A stretch of DNA of 64,000 nucleotides, from contig NC_079905.1 in NCBI RefSeq assembly GCF_024868665.1, forward strand, positions 6,327,879 through 6,391,878. The letters are read 5' to 3'. Both the position numbers and the translations under genes were made by a program. Below the pieces are notes generated by a model, which saw nothing but the letters and a program-made list of their open reading frames with translations, was not told the origin of the DNA and did not search any database. Positions 1 through 10,545 of the stretch are shown in pieces (positions within the stretch are counted from its first letter, which is position 1; every line of letters starts with the position of its first letter). Source of the stretch: Triplophysa rosa (taxonomy: Eukaryota > Chordata > Actinopteri > Cypriniformes > Nemacheilidae).

Positions 1-610
1 CATGCACTCCACGATTTAAATGTTGTCTTGGCAACGCAAAACTTAAACATTATAACGTGATCTAACACAGATGTTAAGTGCAGTCAGTTATAGGGACTTC
101 ATGGGTTAAAAATCAAGGATACATCTTTAAAAGGCCCTTTTCTCATCATCACCAGTGCTTGTGACACCTGTGTCAATGTTTGGTTACCAACTGTTCTTAT
201 GGGTTAAAAATGGGAAGGGTGGGCAAATTACACTGTATCTCACATAACTGCATGTTTGCATTGAATAGAGTTTGAGTCTGGGTTTTTTACACACAGTTGA
301 CTTACGTTCACAGAGCTAGCTATGAAAGGTAATAATGTATTTCTGTGTGTTTTGCTAAGACAGGATACTATGAGATACTTGCGAATTTGAGAGGAATTCA
401 CGCTCTCGAGGTGCAGTGGGATTGGATAGTGCCCACTTGTACTGTACATCTCAAAGATAAATCACTTTAGGCATGTGTTGTGGGTGGTGTTTAACAATGT
501 GACTATTCAAAAGTCTCATATCTTATTGGCTAAATATCTTCTGAATGGCTGTTATTGCGTCACGACACGCAGCCGTGATACATTCAGTAAGGACAGACAA
601 ATTACAAACT
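1..610. other. Unique-looking non-coding stretch
   Basis: AT-rich sequence with no repeat family I recognise and no credible open frame. The longest frame, about 69 codons on the minus strand, has no recognisable motif. A few TTAAAC/TTAACC-like words occur, but nothing organised. I see no functional element here. Confidence 0.4.
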
Positions 611-653
611 AACTATAGGCAATGCCACTGGTAACTTGTGGCATTGCCTAGTT
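611..653. repeat. Short perfect hairpin, 13-bp stem
   Basis: The left arm TAGGCAATGCCAC (616-628) and right arm GTGGCATTGCCTA (638-650) are perfectly complementary around a 9-nt loop (629-637). If a TA bulge is allowed, AACTA (611-615) can pair with TAGTT (649-653). Arms this clean in AT-rich DNA are unusual by chance. The stem is too short for a typical pre-miRNA (about 22 bp or more). It may be the relic of an inverted-repeat element or a dyad for a protein dimer. The structure is seen directly; its function is unknown. Confidence 0.5.
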
Positions 654-1014
654 AAGACAAGTTGGCTGTATGTCTTTCAAAGTGGGCCACGAACCGGATG
701 CTTCATCTTTCAAAAGAAAAAAATCATACAAACTGCATTTAAATTTGATCAAGAAATGACATAAAACATTGGTCCCAAAGTTCCATCTGCAAACAAATGA
801 TGAAAGACCTTTTTTACAGAATTAGGTTACATTTCTCAGCCATTTCTGCATATACTTTAACTGTGATTTCAGGACATTTTAGTGGGTTTTATGCAGGTTA
901 AAGGCATGGTGGGTGATCCTGTCCAGAAACATTTTTTGCCATGTTGGTTGGAAATCTCTTTATATCCTGATAGCAATCAAGAAGTATAGTGGTCAAATAA
1001 TATTTTTATAATTA

Positions 1015-1600
1015 TATATCATCTGTGAAAGGCGTAGGACCAAAAAACGTTTGCCCAATCAAAACGTTCTGGCCGAACGCTGTGACTGGTCATGTGTACA
1101 TTTTCAGCCAACGTATTTTGTGTACCACTGCGCACCCTGTTCACGCAGACATCATACGTCATCAGCGCGCTCACGTCCGCTGTGTCAATGTAGGGAGAAT
1201 GGTGGACAATCAGCAACAATCAAACTTCCCTGCAGAACCGACAATAAGTAAATCTACAAGACGAAAGTCAGTTTTTGAAAAAGCAGTGACGAAAAAACGT
1301 CTGGAAAGAGGAATGAAAGAGGAAAAACTTGAATTAATATCGGTTCAGCTTTTACACGATGGAGACCGCTCCGGCAGGATCTGGAAGGGTCTGAAAGATG
1401 ATTCCATGGTTTCTCTCTTTCTTTTGGACAGGCATCCAATTTAATGGATTTAGTTTGTAATTCATAACGTGGATTTACAAATAAATACATTCATGTGTTT
1501 GGAGGAGGCGTGGCTTTGGACGACGAATCGCATAGAGTGTGGGATTATAATTTCAGTGCTAGCAGGCACCTTTCCAAATCAACCACCCCACCTTTAAACT
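1015..1600 (+). mobile_element. Probable DNA-transposon remnant containing a transposon-type open frame
   Basis: This segment differs from its flanks. It is more GC-rich, carries an 82-codon transposon-like frame (1199-1444), and ends in a stretch around 1500-1545 (GGAGGAGGCGTGGCTTTGG) of a kind I associate with fish interspersed repeats. I could not find convincing terminal inverted repeats or a target-site duplication, so both edges are approximate and the superfamily is unassigned. Confidence 0.4.
1199..1444 (+). pseudogene. Transposon-derived exon fragment (82 codons), Lys/Arg/Glu-rich
   Basis: The frame from the ATG at 1199 has a polar start (MVDNQQQSN), then a basic/acidic helix-like stretch (residues about 23-50, with RRKSVFEKAVTKKRLER), and ends with GLKDDSMVSLFLLDRH before the stop. 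The end resembles the 'GLK.DA..A.FLLD' block seen in many uncharacterised fish transposon-associated proteins with an 'RV..G.AF.RWR.L' segment. Here the RWR-like portion looks scrambled, which suggests decay. The frame stays open upstream to 1025, but that part looks non-coding. I cannot name the family. An ordinary host exon is less likely. Confidence 0.4.
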
Positions 1601-1729
1601 AGACATGTCATGGACATGGTATAAATTTAACAAGCAAAAAGTGTCCAAGCGTTTTTAATCTTGATTTTGAACACTTTCTGGGTTTTTTTCATAAACTGTA
1701 CATAATAAACTTTTTAGTGAAGTGCGTTT
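1601..1729. other. AT-rich spacer
   Basis: Low-complexity AT-rich DNA between the transposon remnant and a short repeat end. Nothing recognised. Confidence 0.35.
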
Positions 1730-1796
1730 TATAATGACATCCAAATAAACTCATGAGCTTCTCGTGTGTCCACACACTATTGAATGGGCCACTGTA
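1730..1796 (-). repeat. Possible end of the CAGTGGCCC repeat family
   Basis: The stretch ends in GGGCCACTGTA (1786-1796). This matches the terminal motif of the better-preserved copies at 4540-4613 and 48279-48365, read in the same orientation as the 4.6-kb copy. Only the terminus is convincing; the interior is too diverged. Confidence 0.25.
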
Positions 1797-1959
1797 GATA
1801 TCTTAACTGAATAACTTAGTTAATAATAAATCACAAATGATTTAATACCAAAAATGACAGCAAGATTAAGTTAACAAAATAAATCTTTTCTCAACCCAAT
1901 GCGAAACAAAACAGACATCATAATACTTACCTAGTGAGGGCTGCCTTGTCTCATTACTG

Positions 1960-2170
1960 CGTTACAAACAGTGACATCTCTATCAAGCCTCCTTCCATTT
2001 CCACTTGACTGCCTGTGAGAAAGTAAAAAGCTCGGCTCCAACATCAGCAATTAAAGGCTGATCACCAAATCAGTCAGGTTTCCATTCAGGAGGGCTTAAT
2101 TAGCTCACTGTACTGTTTTTCTGCTCCTCACAAAGAATCAACATGCTGCTTGCCTCAAGTGTGCTTTTTG
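1960..2170. promoter_or_regulatory. Candidate non-coding regulatory island
   Basis: Mixed-composition, repeat-free DNA with homeodomain-type cores (GGCTTAATTAGCTC at about 2093, CAATTAAAGGC at about 2049) and a GATCACC/AAATCAG cluster. The inference rests only on motif density and lack of repeats. Conservation is not known. Confidence 0.22.
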
Positions 2171-2554
2171 ACTCGGCATAAGAGCCGCCATATTGGAGAA
2201 GTGTTAGATGTCGCTAATTGCCGGGGATAAAAACGTAGCGAGTCTAACAGGCTTCAGAAGCTATACGTTTTCTCTACAGGAAGCAATCCTGTGTTAATCT
2301 CTCAAAGCGCTATATATACAGATGTCTTATTCAACATTGCATCAGGTTACATGCCGGACTACCTGTACTTGCCAGGAGGAGGAAATGTCCCAGGAGATCT
2401 ACCGTTGTAGTTTAGCCTGCTGAGAAGCAGGTTTTAGACCTGAATAAGAGTCATGCTCTTGGTTACAATTATAGCAGACGAAAAGAGAAGTGTAGGTGGC
2501 TTCCAGCATTACTGTTGTGAGAGTGGCCCAGGAGAAAACATTGGGATATTAAGA

Positions 2555-2577
2555 ACACACACACACACACACACACA
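2555..2577. repeat. (CA)n microsatellite
   Basis: About 11 uninterrupted CA units. Short frames across it on both strands are repeat artefacts. Confidence 0.9.
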
Positions 2578-3104
2578 AATAATGTACAAACATAAAAAGG
2601 CTGATGTAAAAAACATATGCACCCTTTTATACACATGTTTAGACACAAACAAACACACTGTTGGCTCAAGGCATGTAGGCTATTGTATTCTTTTGCTCTA
2701 TGATGAATGATACAGAGGAAAATAGTATGGAAGCGAAGAATAAATGATCATTCTCTCTTATCACCTTGCCAGCCACAATAAAGCTTCCCGTGCCAACAAT
2801 AGTTCAAAGGGCTGAAAGCAAAATGAGTTTTATTTTCGCTGCATTCATCTACGTGTCTTACACCGAAACGTTGCAAACATCAGGCTAAACCGACACGAAA
2901 AGTGTTGCGGTATTATTGCATTACTTTTGTATCACGGTACACAAAAAGTTATTTTGAGACAGCTCATGTTGGGTCACAAATGTAACATGTATGATCTGAG
3001 ATGATAAAGTTTACAGATCATACACACGTGAATTAAGTAAGAAAGCAATTTAAACTGGTTAAAATTCAGATGTTATAAGGGATTTGAAACACACTTTCAT
3101 GTCA
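2578..3104. other. AT-rich stretch, nothing recognised
   Basis: No repeat family, no organised motif cluster and no credible open frame before the family A remnant that follows. Confidence 0.35.
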
Positions 3105-3345
3105 ATCCAAACCTGTATGACTTTCTTTCCTCTGCACAACACAAAAGAAGATATTTTGAAGAATGTTGGTAACCAAACAACATTGGCCCCCATTGACTTC
3201 CATTGTATAGACACAAAACCACTGAGACATTTCTCTAAATATCTCATTTTGTGTTTTACAGAAAAAACCTGTAATATATAAGTTATAAACAACATGAGGG
3301 TGAATAAATGATGACAGAATTTTAATTTTTGGGTGATTTTTACCT
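3105..3345. mobile_element. TTAA-flanked MITE, family A (degenerate, 5' end missing)
   Basis: Carries the family core: CCTGTATGACTTTCTTTCCT, then AAAGAAGATATTTTGAAGAA, then TTGGTAACCAAACAACATTG, and the far side GAGGGTGAATAAATGATGAC with a worn end (TTTTGGGTGATTTTTACC). It matches the better copies at 4258 and 52319. The expected TTAAAGGG start is not visible, so the left edge is truncated or decayed. The family is non-coding. Minus-strand frames of 103 and 166 codons here are repeat artefacts. Confidence 0.8.
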
Positions 3346-4257
3346 TTATACCTTGCATTTTCTCCAACATCGCATAGGATGGGCATTAACTTCAATCTCA
3401 AAATCTTCAAAATGTAGTTATTTATGTAATAAATCATGAAAGCAACATTGCATAGGATCTGCAAAATACTTAACAAGCGGCGAGGCGTTTTTGCTAGGCG
3501 TAAGCAATTCTGGAAACAATTTAAGATAACGTAAAGTCTGGCCATGCTTAAAAATGTGAAAATGTAGCTGCTGAGGTCCCAGTGGTCCAGTATTCTGCAC
3601 ATTTATAGGTTAACATCCATCTTAAGACAAAATTCTCCCCAAACCCTACCATTATCTGTCATTTATCCTCGACATAACATTTCTTGCTCACGCCAGTCTA
3701 AACCGTGTATCAGAAAGATTTGTCATTTGAATCCACATATTTCCATTAACCATCAGTTTGCGGGAGCACACTTGTGTCTTCATTAAGGATCAGTAGTTAC
3801 TAGGCTCATTGTTAAAGTTAACAGGCTCCCCTGACGCTACAGCCTTATAAACAGGTGCTCCCTGAGGCCTGCTTAAAATCGGAGAATGATAATGGCTTTG
3901 AGAGCTGGGAGACATAACTGAAGCAAGTTTATCCCATAAGAATTAAGGGAACCATATCCAAAATAACTCAGTTCCTCAAGGACACACAAACACAGTGGGG
4001 AGAAGAAAAATATCCAGTGCGACTCTATCGTGATTAACTGAAGCGAAGCAGCGAAATCATTGACTGAATTTTACGGGCGGTCGAGTGTTCTCTCACGGCG
4101 TGTTATAAAACCAGTGCCACAACAATGACGTCAACACATGCAGTCTGGCAGAAGTGTTCGGAAATCTTTTTTTTAATTCTAGCTCGAACGAAGATTTGAA
4201 AATGAAATGCACGAAACTGGCTCTGCAAGTGGGCCCAAAACGTATTTCTATACACTT
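3346..4257. other. Non-coding stretch with a CRE-like site
   Basis: No genes. A perfect cAMP-response-element core TGACGTCA sits at about 4126-4133, next to CACAACAA, in otherwise unremarkable DNA. Around 3840-3960 the composition is more balanced and could hold weak regulatory sequence. The rest looks neutral. Confidence 0.3.
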
Positions 4258-4540
4258 AAATGGATAGTTCACCTAAAATGAAAATTGTCATCATTTACTC
4301 ATCCTCTTGTCATTTTAAACCTGTATGACTTTCTTTCGTCTGCAGAAAACAAAAGAAGATATTTTGAACAATGTTGGTAAACAAAAACCATCGGTCCCCA
4401 TTGACTTGCGTTGGTTTTGTGTCCATACAATAGAAGTCAATGAGGACCAACATTCTTCAAAATATCTTCTTTTGTGTTTTTCATACATGTTTAAAATGTC
4501 AAAAGGGTGAGTTAATGATGGTAGAACTTTCACTTTCAGC
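4258..4540. mobile_element. TTAA-type MITE, family A
   Basis: Starts AAATGGATAGTTCACCTAAA, continues ATGAAAATTGTCATCATTTACTC and CCTGTATGACTTTCTTTCGT, and crosses a mirrored middle in which AGAAGATATTTTGAACAATG is answered by CATTCTTCAAAATATCTTCT. This near-palindromic organisation is typical of a non-autonomous inverted-repeat transposon. The right end is worn (GGTGAGTTAATGATGG, then AACTTTCACTTTCAGC). Confidence 0.82.
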
Positions 4541-4613
4541 ATATTTTGTTATCTAATGCAATGACATTCATACAATATGGCTTTGATGTACAAATACTTT
4601 TTGGGCCACTGTA
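4540..4613 (-). repeat. End of CAGTGGCCC repeat family
   Basis: Read on the minus strand it starts CAGTGGCCCAAAAAGTATTT and continues to GTCATTGCATTAGATAACAA. This is collinear with 48279-48365 on the plus strand over about 75 bp. It directly abuts the family A element, so the two insertions touch or one sits in the other. Only one end of the family is recognised, and the superfamily is not assigned. Confidence 0.55.
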
Positions 4614-6339
4614 TGACGCTGGTGATGGTATATGGGATATACATCGAAAAAAATGAATCATAATAAAATAAAATGATAACAGTGATGATAATTAGCTTTA
4701 TATAAAAACAATAGAAGTCTATGGAATGTCAAGTAGTGTGTGTGTGTTCGTGTACAAGGACACACAATAACACTCTTGAATCCTAAGCATTGGCACTGTT
4801 TTACATAAGTGTTTCACTTCCATAAATAACATAATTGTCATTTTTATAAACCCAGAATGTAAAAGTCAGTGTATGTCAGAGGCACATCAGGGTGAAGACA
4901 CTAAAAATACTAATTGGTTTAGCGACGTTCCCAAGGCGTGACTGCTCTTTAAACACGCCGTGAAGATTAGCTACTGTCTTTTCGACTGGTGACAGAAAAA
5001 GAAACAAAAATTAAAAATGAAACCCTTTGGAATTTGCTTTCTCCTTCCTTTGTTTGGATGGAATTGCAGCCGCTAATTAGAGTTGAAAAAGTGCGTTTCT
5101 GAGTTTGAAAAATCAGTGAAGTGAGCAGAAGACACGGGGAGGCCATTTGCATTTTTCTCTAGACTAGACTAGACTCGTGTATCACAACAAGGTCAGCAGT
5201 GGGCTCTGTCAATAAACTGGTGATTAAAACGTTCTAAACAAACGTTTTTTTTTTTTTTTTCGCAAAACTTTTCTAAAAAGGGATAAAATTACACGTGCGT
5301 GTTCTTTTCTCAGAGCTTAACGAAGATGTCCGTTCGCCCCTGAGTAAATGGTTTTAAATGAGTCAACTTCAGCAACTAGTTTGAAATTACACAGTACGAG
5401 TACACAGTTCATAAACATTCAATGAAGAAAAGCGTGTTAATTATCCATGCAAAATTCATGCATATTTAAACATAAGTACCAAAAGCCTGCACAAAATATC
5501 AAAGGGATGAAATAAAATGGGGATGAACAAGATCGGAGAGAGAGGAGACACTGTAATAAATGCAAAATTCACTTTAGCAGTAAAAACTTAATGGTAAAAT
5601 ATTTATCATGAGTGTCAACATTATATACAAGATCACCAGTTTGCATGGCTCTCTATGCGTTCATATTGTCTTTAAATTACTGACGTGGCTCCACCATTTT
5701 GGGTCACCGGTTTGTAAAATCAAAACAATATTATCTCTCTCAGCTGATTTAATTGCTGATTGGTCCATTTCAATGAGATTAAAATGAATGCAAGCAGATT
5801 AATGAGGATGCTGGTCACATGACCAGGCAGTCTGAAGCCCATGTAAAATTTCCCCACATGGACGTTCAGCTCAACCAGCTGGGGCCCCACACAGCCCTGG
5901 GCTAACAAAATGTTAATTGGGCTTCAAATATGCTATTTTATTTGCCACTATCTGTATATATCATTTAGCATCAGATGAGAAACAAAAGCATCTTTGACCC
6001 AGGTGTTCGGGGCTTCTGATTGGATGAGACCATTGCTTTTTGGCCGCTTCCTTTGATATCATTTTTATTCATTCATTCGCAGGCCACTTGACACATCAAT
6101 TAGATGCAATCATAGCATAATAATCTTAATGATTGTTTTGAAATTAAAATGCCGTTCTGTCGCCCTACAAAAACTGCACGTAGAAGCGTGTTCGCACAAA
6201 ACAAAACGGATCTAGAGGTTAACAAAACAGATAAAAAAATTATTCTCTTTAAATAAATAAAAAATCTTGCTGCTCTAGCTTCTTTTACAAAACAAATGAT
6301 CAGATCCATTCATTAAATACTAAAATACTAACGTCTGAC
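4614..6339. other. AT-rich non-coding stretch with simple runs
   Basis: Contains three tandem CTAGA units near 5160-5175 and a T16 run at 5245-5260. The ATTA-rich portion at 5740-6130 (for example CAGATTAATGAGGATG near 5797) could belong to a weak regulatory island. No gene recognised. Confidence 0.35.
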
Positions 6340-6700
6340 ATTTGAATCGCCCGAACAGGTTTAAAGGCTCGAGGGAGAACACTCTGAGGACGCATCTCAG
6401 ATAAATGTGTCTGATGTTAGTAATCCAGCGTTTCGGAGAGGGATTGATCCGTCTTTGCTGCAGGACCTGCTGGACCTTGCCGTAAACTTAAGCTCAATTG
6501 TAGTGGAGCAAAAAATATTGTGAGACGTCCATCAAGCTGACAGTAATGCACCGAAATGGGCCATAAACAGCTCCAACTTTCCATCTCCCTACCACAACCT
6601 ATGGGGATTATTGCTGTAAATTAAGATTTTAAAATGCGTGGTGAATTCCATTAATCCATCTCATTGCATAAAATTTCCATTTGATTTCCAATGTAGAATT
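6340..6700. promoter_or_regulatory. Candidate non-coding regulatory island
   Basis: Repeat-free, moderately GC-rich DNA with GGGATTGATCCG, CCATTAATCCATCTC, GGGATTATTGC and TAAATTAAGATTTTAA. The TAATCC/GGATTA words are the type bound by OTX/PITX-class homeodomains (established knowledge). Enhancer function is inference. Confidence 0.28.
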
Positions 6701-7159
6701 TTAGATGAACAGGAGAGAGCGGAGAAACCCTCATTACATCATATTCAATCAATCAGTCAGCTGTAGACGCATCACAGCGAGCGTCTGGACACACAGTGAG
6801 GGGCTTCAGTCTGATTATGGAGATGGACGTCGGATCATTAGAACAATGGCTGTGTGTGTTTGTCCATGGTCATTCCTGAGAATGTCATTGCTTCATTATT
6901 ATTGACATGTTGCATTACTTAGCGTCCCTCTGACAGGTGTAATGCTCATAAACTATGAGTGAATCACGGCAAGATCAGAAAAATGTTGTCGGGTGTAAGC
7001 GCAGACACTGCTTGCTAGGGGTTTTTATTCTAAGTGTGCAGACCAAGAGGTCAAGATTTTGTTTTTTCACGTACTGTAGCCCCTGCTGGTAGATAATGTA
7101 ACTACACCATCTGGCTGCAAAAAGCATCTTTGTCCATTTTTAGCCCTTCAAAAGTATCT
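6701..7159. other. Non-coding stretch, nothing recognised
   Basis: Short frames such as one of 66 codons at 6705 have no recognisable motif. A CTGCTGGTAG stretch at about 7083 resembles part of a CTCF core on the minus strand but lacks the final GGC. Confidence 0.3.
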
Positions 7160-7690
7160 CTGTTTTTACTTAAAGGTTAAGTATATTTTTAAGTGTACTT
7201 TATTTAGTAAGTATACTAACATCAATGTACTTTTCCATAGTATTGATAATACTACTACTTGGTAATAATAAATCGGCCTATTTTTACAGAAAAAAAATTT
7301 CAGAAAATTTTTCAGAAAAGTTTTCAGAAAATAGTCAAAAATAGGGGCGCTTGTTAAGAGGTTAAGAAAAAGAATACTTTTTGGTGTACTACAGTGTAAG
7401 AGTATTTAACAAGTAGTGTACTATACTATAAGAAATATACTACAAGTCAACATATAAGTATACTGGTAGTTTAGTAGTTCAATAATTATAGTACGTTTTT
7501 GGTTTGTAAAAGTACTATTTGAAGTATACTCCCAGTAAGATACTAATCTTACTGAAAAAAGCATTTATTATACTTTATCGTATATCCCGATCAAACCATT
7601 AAGTAGGCCAAATAGTCAAGTCAAGTATAGTTAAGAACAATTGTAAGTATATTTCCGAGAAGTATATTATTTTTGTTTAAAAGAAGTACA
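7160..7690. repeat. AT-rich tract of diverged AGTATACT/AGTACACT words
   Basis: The half-words GTATACT, GTGTACT and AGTACACT recur throughout (for example near 7210, 7460 and 7520), and near 7286-7332 there are about four TTTCAGAAAA units. It looks like a decayed repeat or satellite-like tract. The hAT element that follows is inserted at its right margin. Confidence 0.45.
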
Positions 7691-7698
7691 CTAATAAC

Positions 7699-8634
7699 TA
7701 GGGCTGTCAACGTTAACACGTTAACACATGTGATGAATTTTTTTCAGATTAACGTGTTAAATTATTTAACGCAATTATCATCCTTTGTCTAGCGTTACAT
7801 CATATAATCACGCTCTTACTCATGTAAAGGCCTTTAAACCATTTAAGCGCGATTTGAAACAGTTACTTTGACGCGTTCAGTATAGATAAACAGCTTCCAG
7901 CAGTGGGACGCGGCACAAGGCAACGCGACAGCGGTCCCGTCAGGTTTATACAGTCACGGGCTAAAGGCTGCGTCAGTGAATCTCTGTCATACACCGCATC
8001 AGTATTAAGTTCTCTTTCGTGCTTGAATGAACAAAACCACACAAGATTATGCCAGAAAGCCCGTCTTGTCTGGCATTTTCATAAACACAGATTTCAACGC
8101 TTTAAATAAAATCCTAAATCAATGCAAAGAGTTGTGAAAATGGGAAAGGGCATCAGATCTGCGTAGAGCGTCAAGTCTTAAAGGGGCCGCATTCTTAAAC
8201 CTGCTGCTGTGACTCCTGTCACTAATGTGGATTAAAGAACAAAAGAAAAGAGGAATTCAATGTGTTTTGTAGCTTTAATTCAGTTTTTAATTTAAAATTT
8301 AGCATTAAAGACTGTAAAGTGTTTGAGAGCTTAATACCTTTTAGACAAGAGAGCTCTCAGTTATGTACTTCAATGTTAAATGGCTATAATTCATGTTAAA
8401 ATAAAGAAAAATAATCAATTTAATGGAGACAACAATTGCGGTACTAATAACAGAATGTTGGCTTTCATTCATAAAATGATGTTGTTTCTACATTCATTTG
8501 GAGATTAAATGTGAAATTATTAGAATGTAAAAGTATATTTTAAAACATTAATATTATGTGCGATTAATCGTGATTTACCACAGAAAAAATGTGTGATTAA
8601 TTGGATTAATTTTCTTAATCGTTTGACAGCACTA
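7699..8634. mobile_element. Complete non-autonomous hAT-type DNA transposon, 936 bp
   Basis: Flanked by a perfect 8-bp direct repeat CTAATAAC (7691-7698 and 8635-8642), the hallmark target duplication of hAT elements. The termini are inverted: TAGGGCTGTCAACG on the left, and CGTTTGACAGCACTA on the right (complement TAGTGCTGTCAAACG). Both subterminal regions are rich in GATTAA/TTAACG words. No transposase-like frame survives, and a 68-codon frame at 7903 has no motif, so the element must have been mobilised in trans. Perfect target repeats suggest a relatively recent insertion. Confidence 0.9.
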
Positions 8635-8642
8635 CTAATAAC

Positions 8643-9614
8643 ACACTTGAATAAACTTATTTTTGTAAGGGTTTAGACAAATTACACGTTAAAAACTGTA
8701 TTTATTATTAAATTACAGTAGATGCTTTACTAGTGCAGGTTTGTGAAAAAATGTTTACTCTCTGCTGCTGTTGAGCTACGCAGTCATGAGCCAACATGAG
8801 CAAAGACGGCAAACTTTGAAATTGCAATATAGGGCCACAATAACTTGTTGGGTGATCTATTTTATCGTTAGAAATTGAATTTGAAAGTTGTAAATGTGGT
8901 AATTTTCTATAGTACACATACTGAATTTGTCCATCAACAAAAAAAAATACAGACGCTGTAAAGCATAACGGACAGTGCTGGCATTGATACACCTTGCAAC
9001 GTCTCCTGCATTCTGACACCGGGTTGTTTCTTTAGCGGCGGCTTCAAATGCGATTGTCACACTAGAGGGATCTCGGGAGAGAGGCGAACTGGAGGATGTG
9101 CCACACCGGTCAAAGTTTTTCAATTTCACTGCCAATTTCCTGCGTAATTACTGCTGCTTTTGATGGTCTTTTAACGGCGTGGACCTGATTCTGCCTCTCA
9201 GCAGTGAGCTACAGGATGATCACACATACACACACATTGCCATCAACTCCTGCCGTGCCCCCCCCCCAGGTGGGGGTCAATGAGCTAGTGCTAATGTTGC
9301 ACTGCAGAGAGGTAGCAGGCAAGATGGCCGCTGGGATATGCTAACTTAGATGGGCCGACATTGATTGTCCTCTGTTTCAAACGCTCTAAAGCGGCGTTTC
9401 TCGCTGTTTTTATCTTATGAACCGCCACAGTCCCATCAGTAAGACTCAAGTACCCCTTACATCAACAATATGTATTTATGCATGAAATTCAGGTAAGGCG
9501 TTTAACAGAAGATATGCAATGTTAGGCCATTAATATCAAAGCTCGATGTGTATGTTAATAATAAATCAACCTCAGTCTTTAGTTCTTATACAATGATACA
9601 ACTTTTATATTGTT
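8643..9614. other. Non-coding stretch
   Basis: No gene recognised. A C9 run occurs near 9260-9268. A YY1-like word AAGATGGCCGCTGG lies at about 9322. The stretch around 9390-9480 has a diffuse repeat-like look that I could not assign. Minus-strand frames of 92-103 codons near 8708-9135 lack any motif. Confidence 0.3.
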
Positions 9615-9881
9615 TTGGCAAAAAGTGGCATCACATTTTTTTTTTAAATCGTGTCTTCCAGTACAAATAAATCAAGATACATTTGTGATGAAAAAGATCT
9701 TGATTTAACTTGAAAAGTTTTGCATCATTTTTCTTACCCCATTATTATTTTTGCTTATTTTAAGCTTGTTTTTCAGCAAACAAGATATAATATTTTAAGT
9801 TATTTAGCTTTCGAAGACATTTTTAGATATTGGTACTTCAAAACAAGATAAAAATACTAAGAAATTCCATTTTTCGCAGTG
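9615..9881. mobile_element. MITE with GCAAAAA...TTTTTCGCAGTG ends (CACTGCAAAAA group)
   Basis: The right end ATTCCATTTTTCGCAGTG and the left GGCAAAAAGTGGC are worn inverted termini of the CACTGCAAAAA type. The interior has AAATAAATCAAGATACATTT, AAGATCTTGATTTAACTTGA and TACTTCAAAACAAGATAAAA. I recognise these from a very common fish MITE with CAAGATACA and AAACAAGA blocks. Non-coding. Confidence 0.65.
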
Positions 9882-10048
9882 CAGTCATTCCTGAACAAAC
9901 TTTCACTGGAAAATATATTAACACAGAAAAAACTGTGCTTGTCAAACAGTTACATTGGGTCTTTAAAAACACCTTGGGGTACCTGTTACCACTGATTGGT
10001 TCCCCTTTGTACCTTTTTATCTTTCATTTTAAAAGATCATGGGAAATG
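9882..10048. other. Spacer, nothing recognised
   Basis: A short frame of 73 codons spans the preceding MITE end and this spacer and has no coding features. Confidence 0.3.
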
Positions 10049-10322
10049 TAGATTAGATTAGATTAGATTCAATTTATTGTCATTGCACATGTACGAAGGT
10101 ACAAGGCAACGAAATGTGACCTCTGCATTTAACCCATCCAGAGAGTAGTGAACACACGTACCCCCGGAGCAGTGGGCAGCTATCACTGCAGCGCCCGGGG
10201 AGCAAGTAGGGATAAGGTGCCTTGCTCAAGGGCACCTCAGTTGTTACCCGCCGGCCCTGGGAATCGAACCGGCAACCTTCTGGTCACGAGTCCAACTCTC
10301 TAACCATTAGGCCACAACTGTC
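10049..10322 (-). mobile_element. tRNA-derived SINE, near full length
   Basis: On the minus strand it begins with a tRNA-like head: A-box-type TGGCCTAATGGTTAGAGAG, then an exact B box GGTTCGATTCC (10260-10270). The body has GAGGTGCCCTTGAGCAAGGC and CTCTCTGGATGGGTTAAATG, and the tail is GATTA repeats (10049-10069). An internal RNA polymerase III promoter and a simple-repeat tail are standard SINE features. It shares head and body with 58112-58303. No convincing target duplication is visible. Confidence 0.85.
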
Positions 10323-10375
10323 AAAGGTTTAGATTAACTTGTTACGCTGGATTCACATGGAGCGTCAGAGTCAAC

Positions 10376-10545
10376 AGGCTTGTTCGACTTGATGCGGCGC
10401 CGCAAGATCCGACAGGCGGATGATATCAAAGTACCGCGAGAGCGATTCGAAAGCAAACTTTTTATCATTTTTCGAATGGCTCTCGCGGTACTTTGATGTC
10501 ATCCGCCTGTTGGACCTTCGGCGCCGCATCAAGTCGAACAAGCCT
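10376..10545. repeat. GC-rich foldback (77-bp arms, 17-nt loop)
   Basis: The left arm (10376-10452) and right arm (10470-10545) are reverse complements with about four substitutions and one gap. The outer ends are AGGCTTGTTCGACTTGATGC and its complement. The arms include GGCGGATGATATCAAAGTAC and CGCGAGAGCG. Such a palindrome can extrude a cruciform or give a hairpin transcript. It is probably a small palindromic MITE inserted in an older repeat. The 72-codon frame reading across it is a palindrome artefact. Confidence 0.85.

Noticed and set aside
3102..3602. 166-codon minus-strand open frame
   Set aside because: About half lies in a family A MITE whose interior happens to be open in several copies; the rest has no motif.
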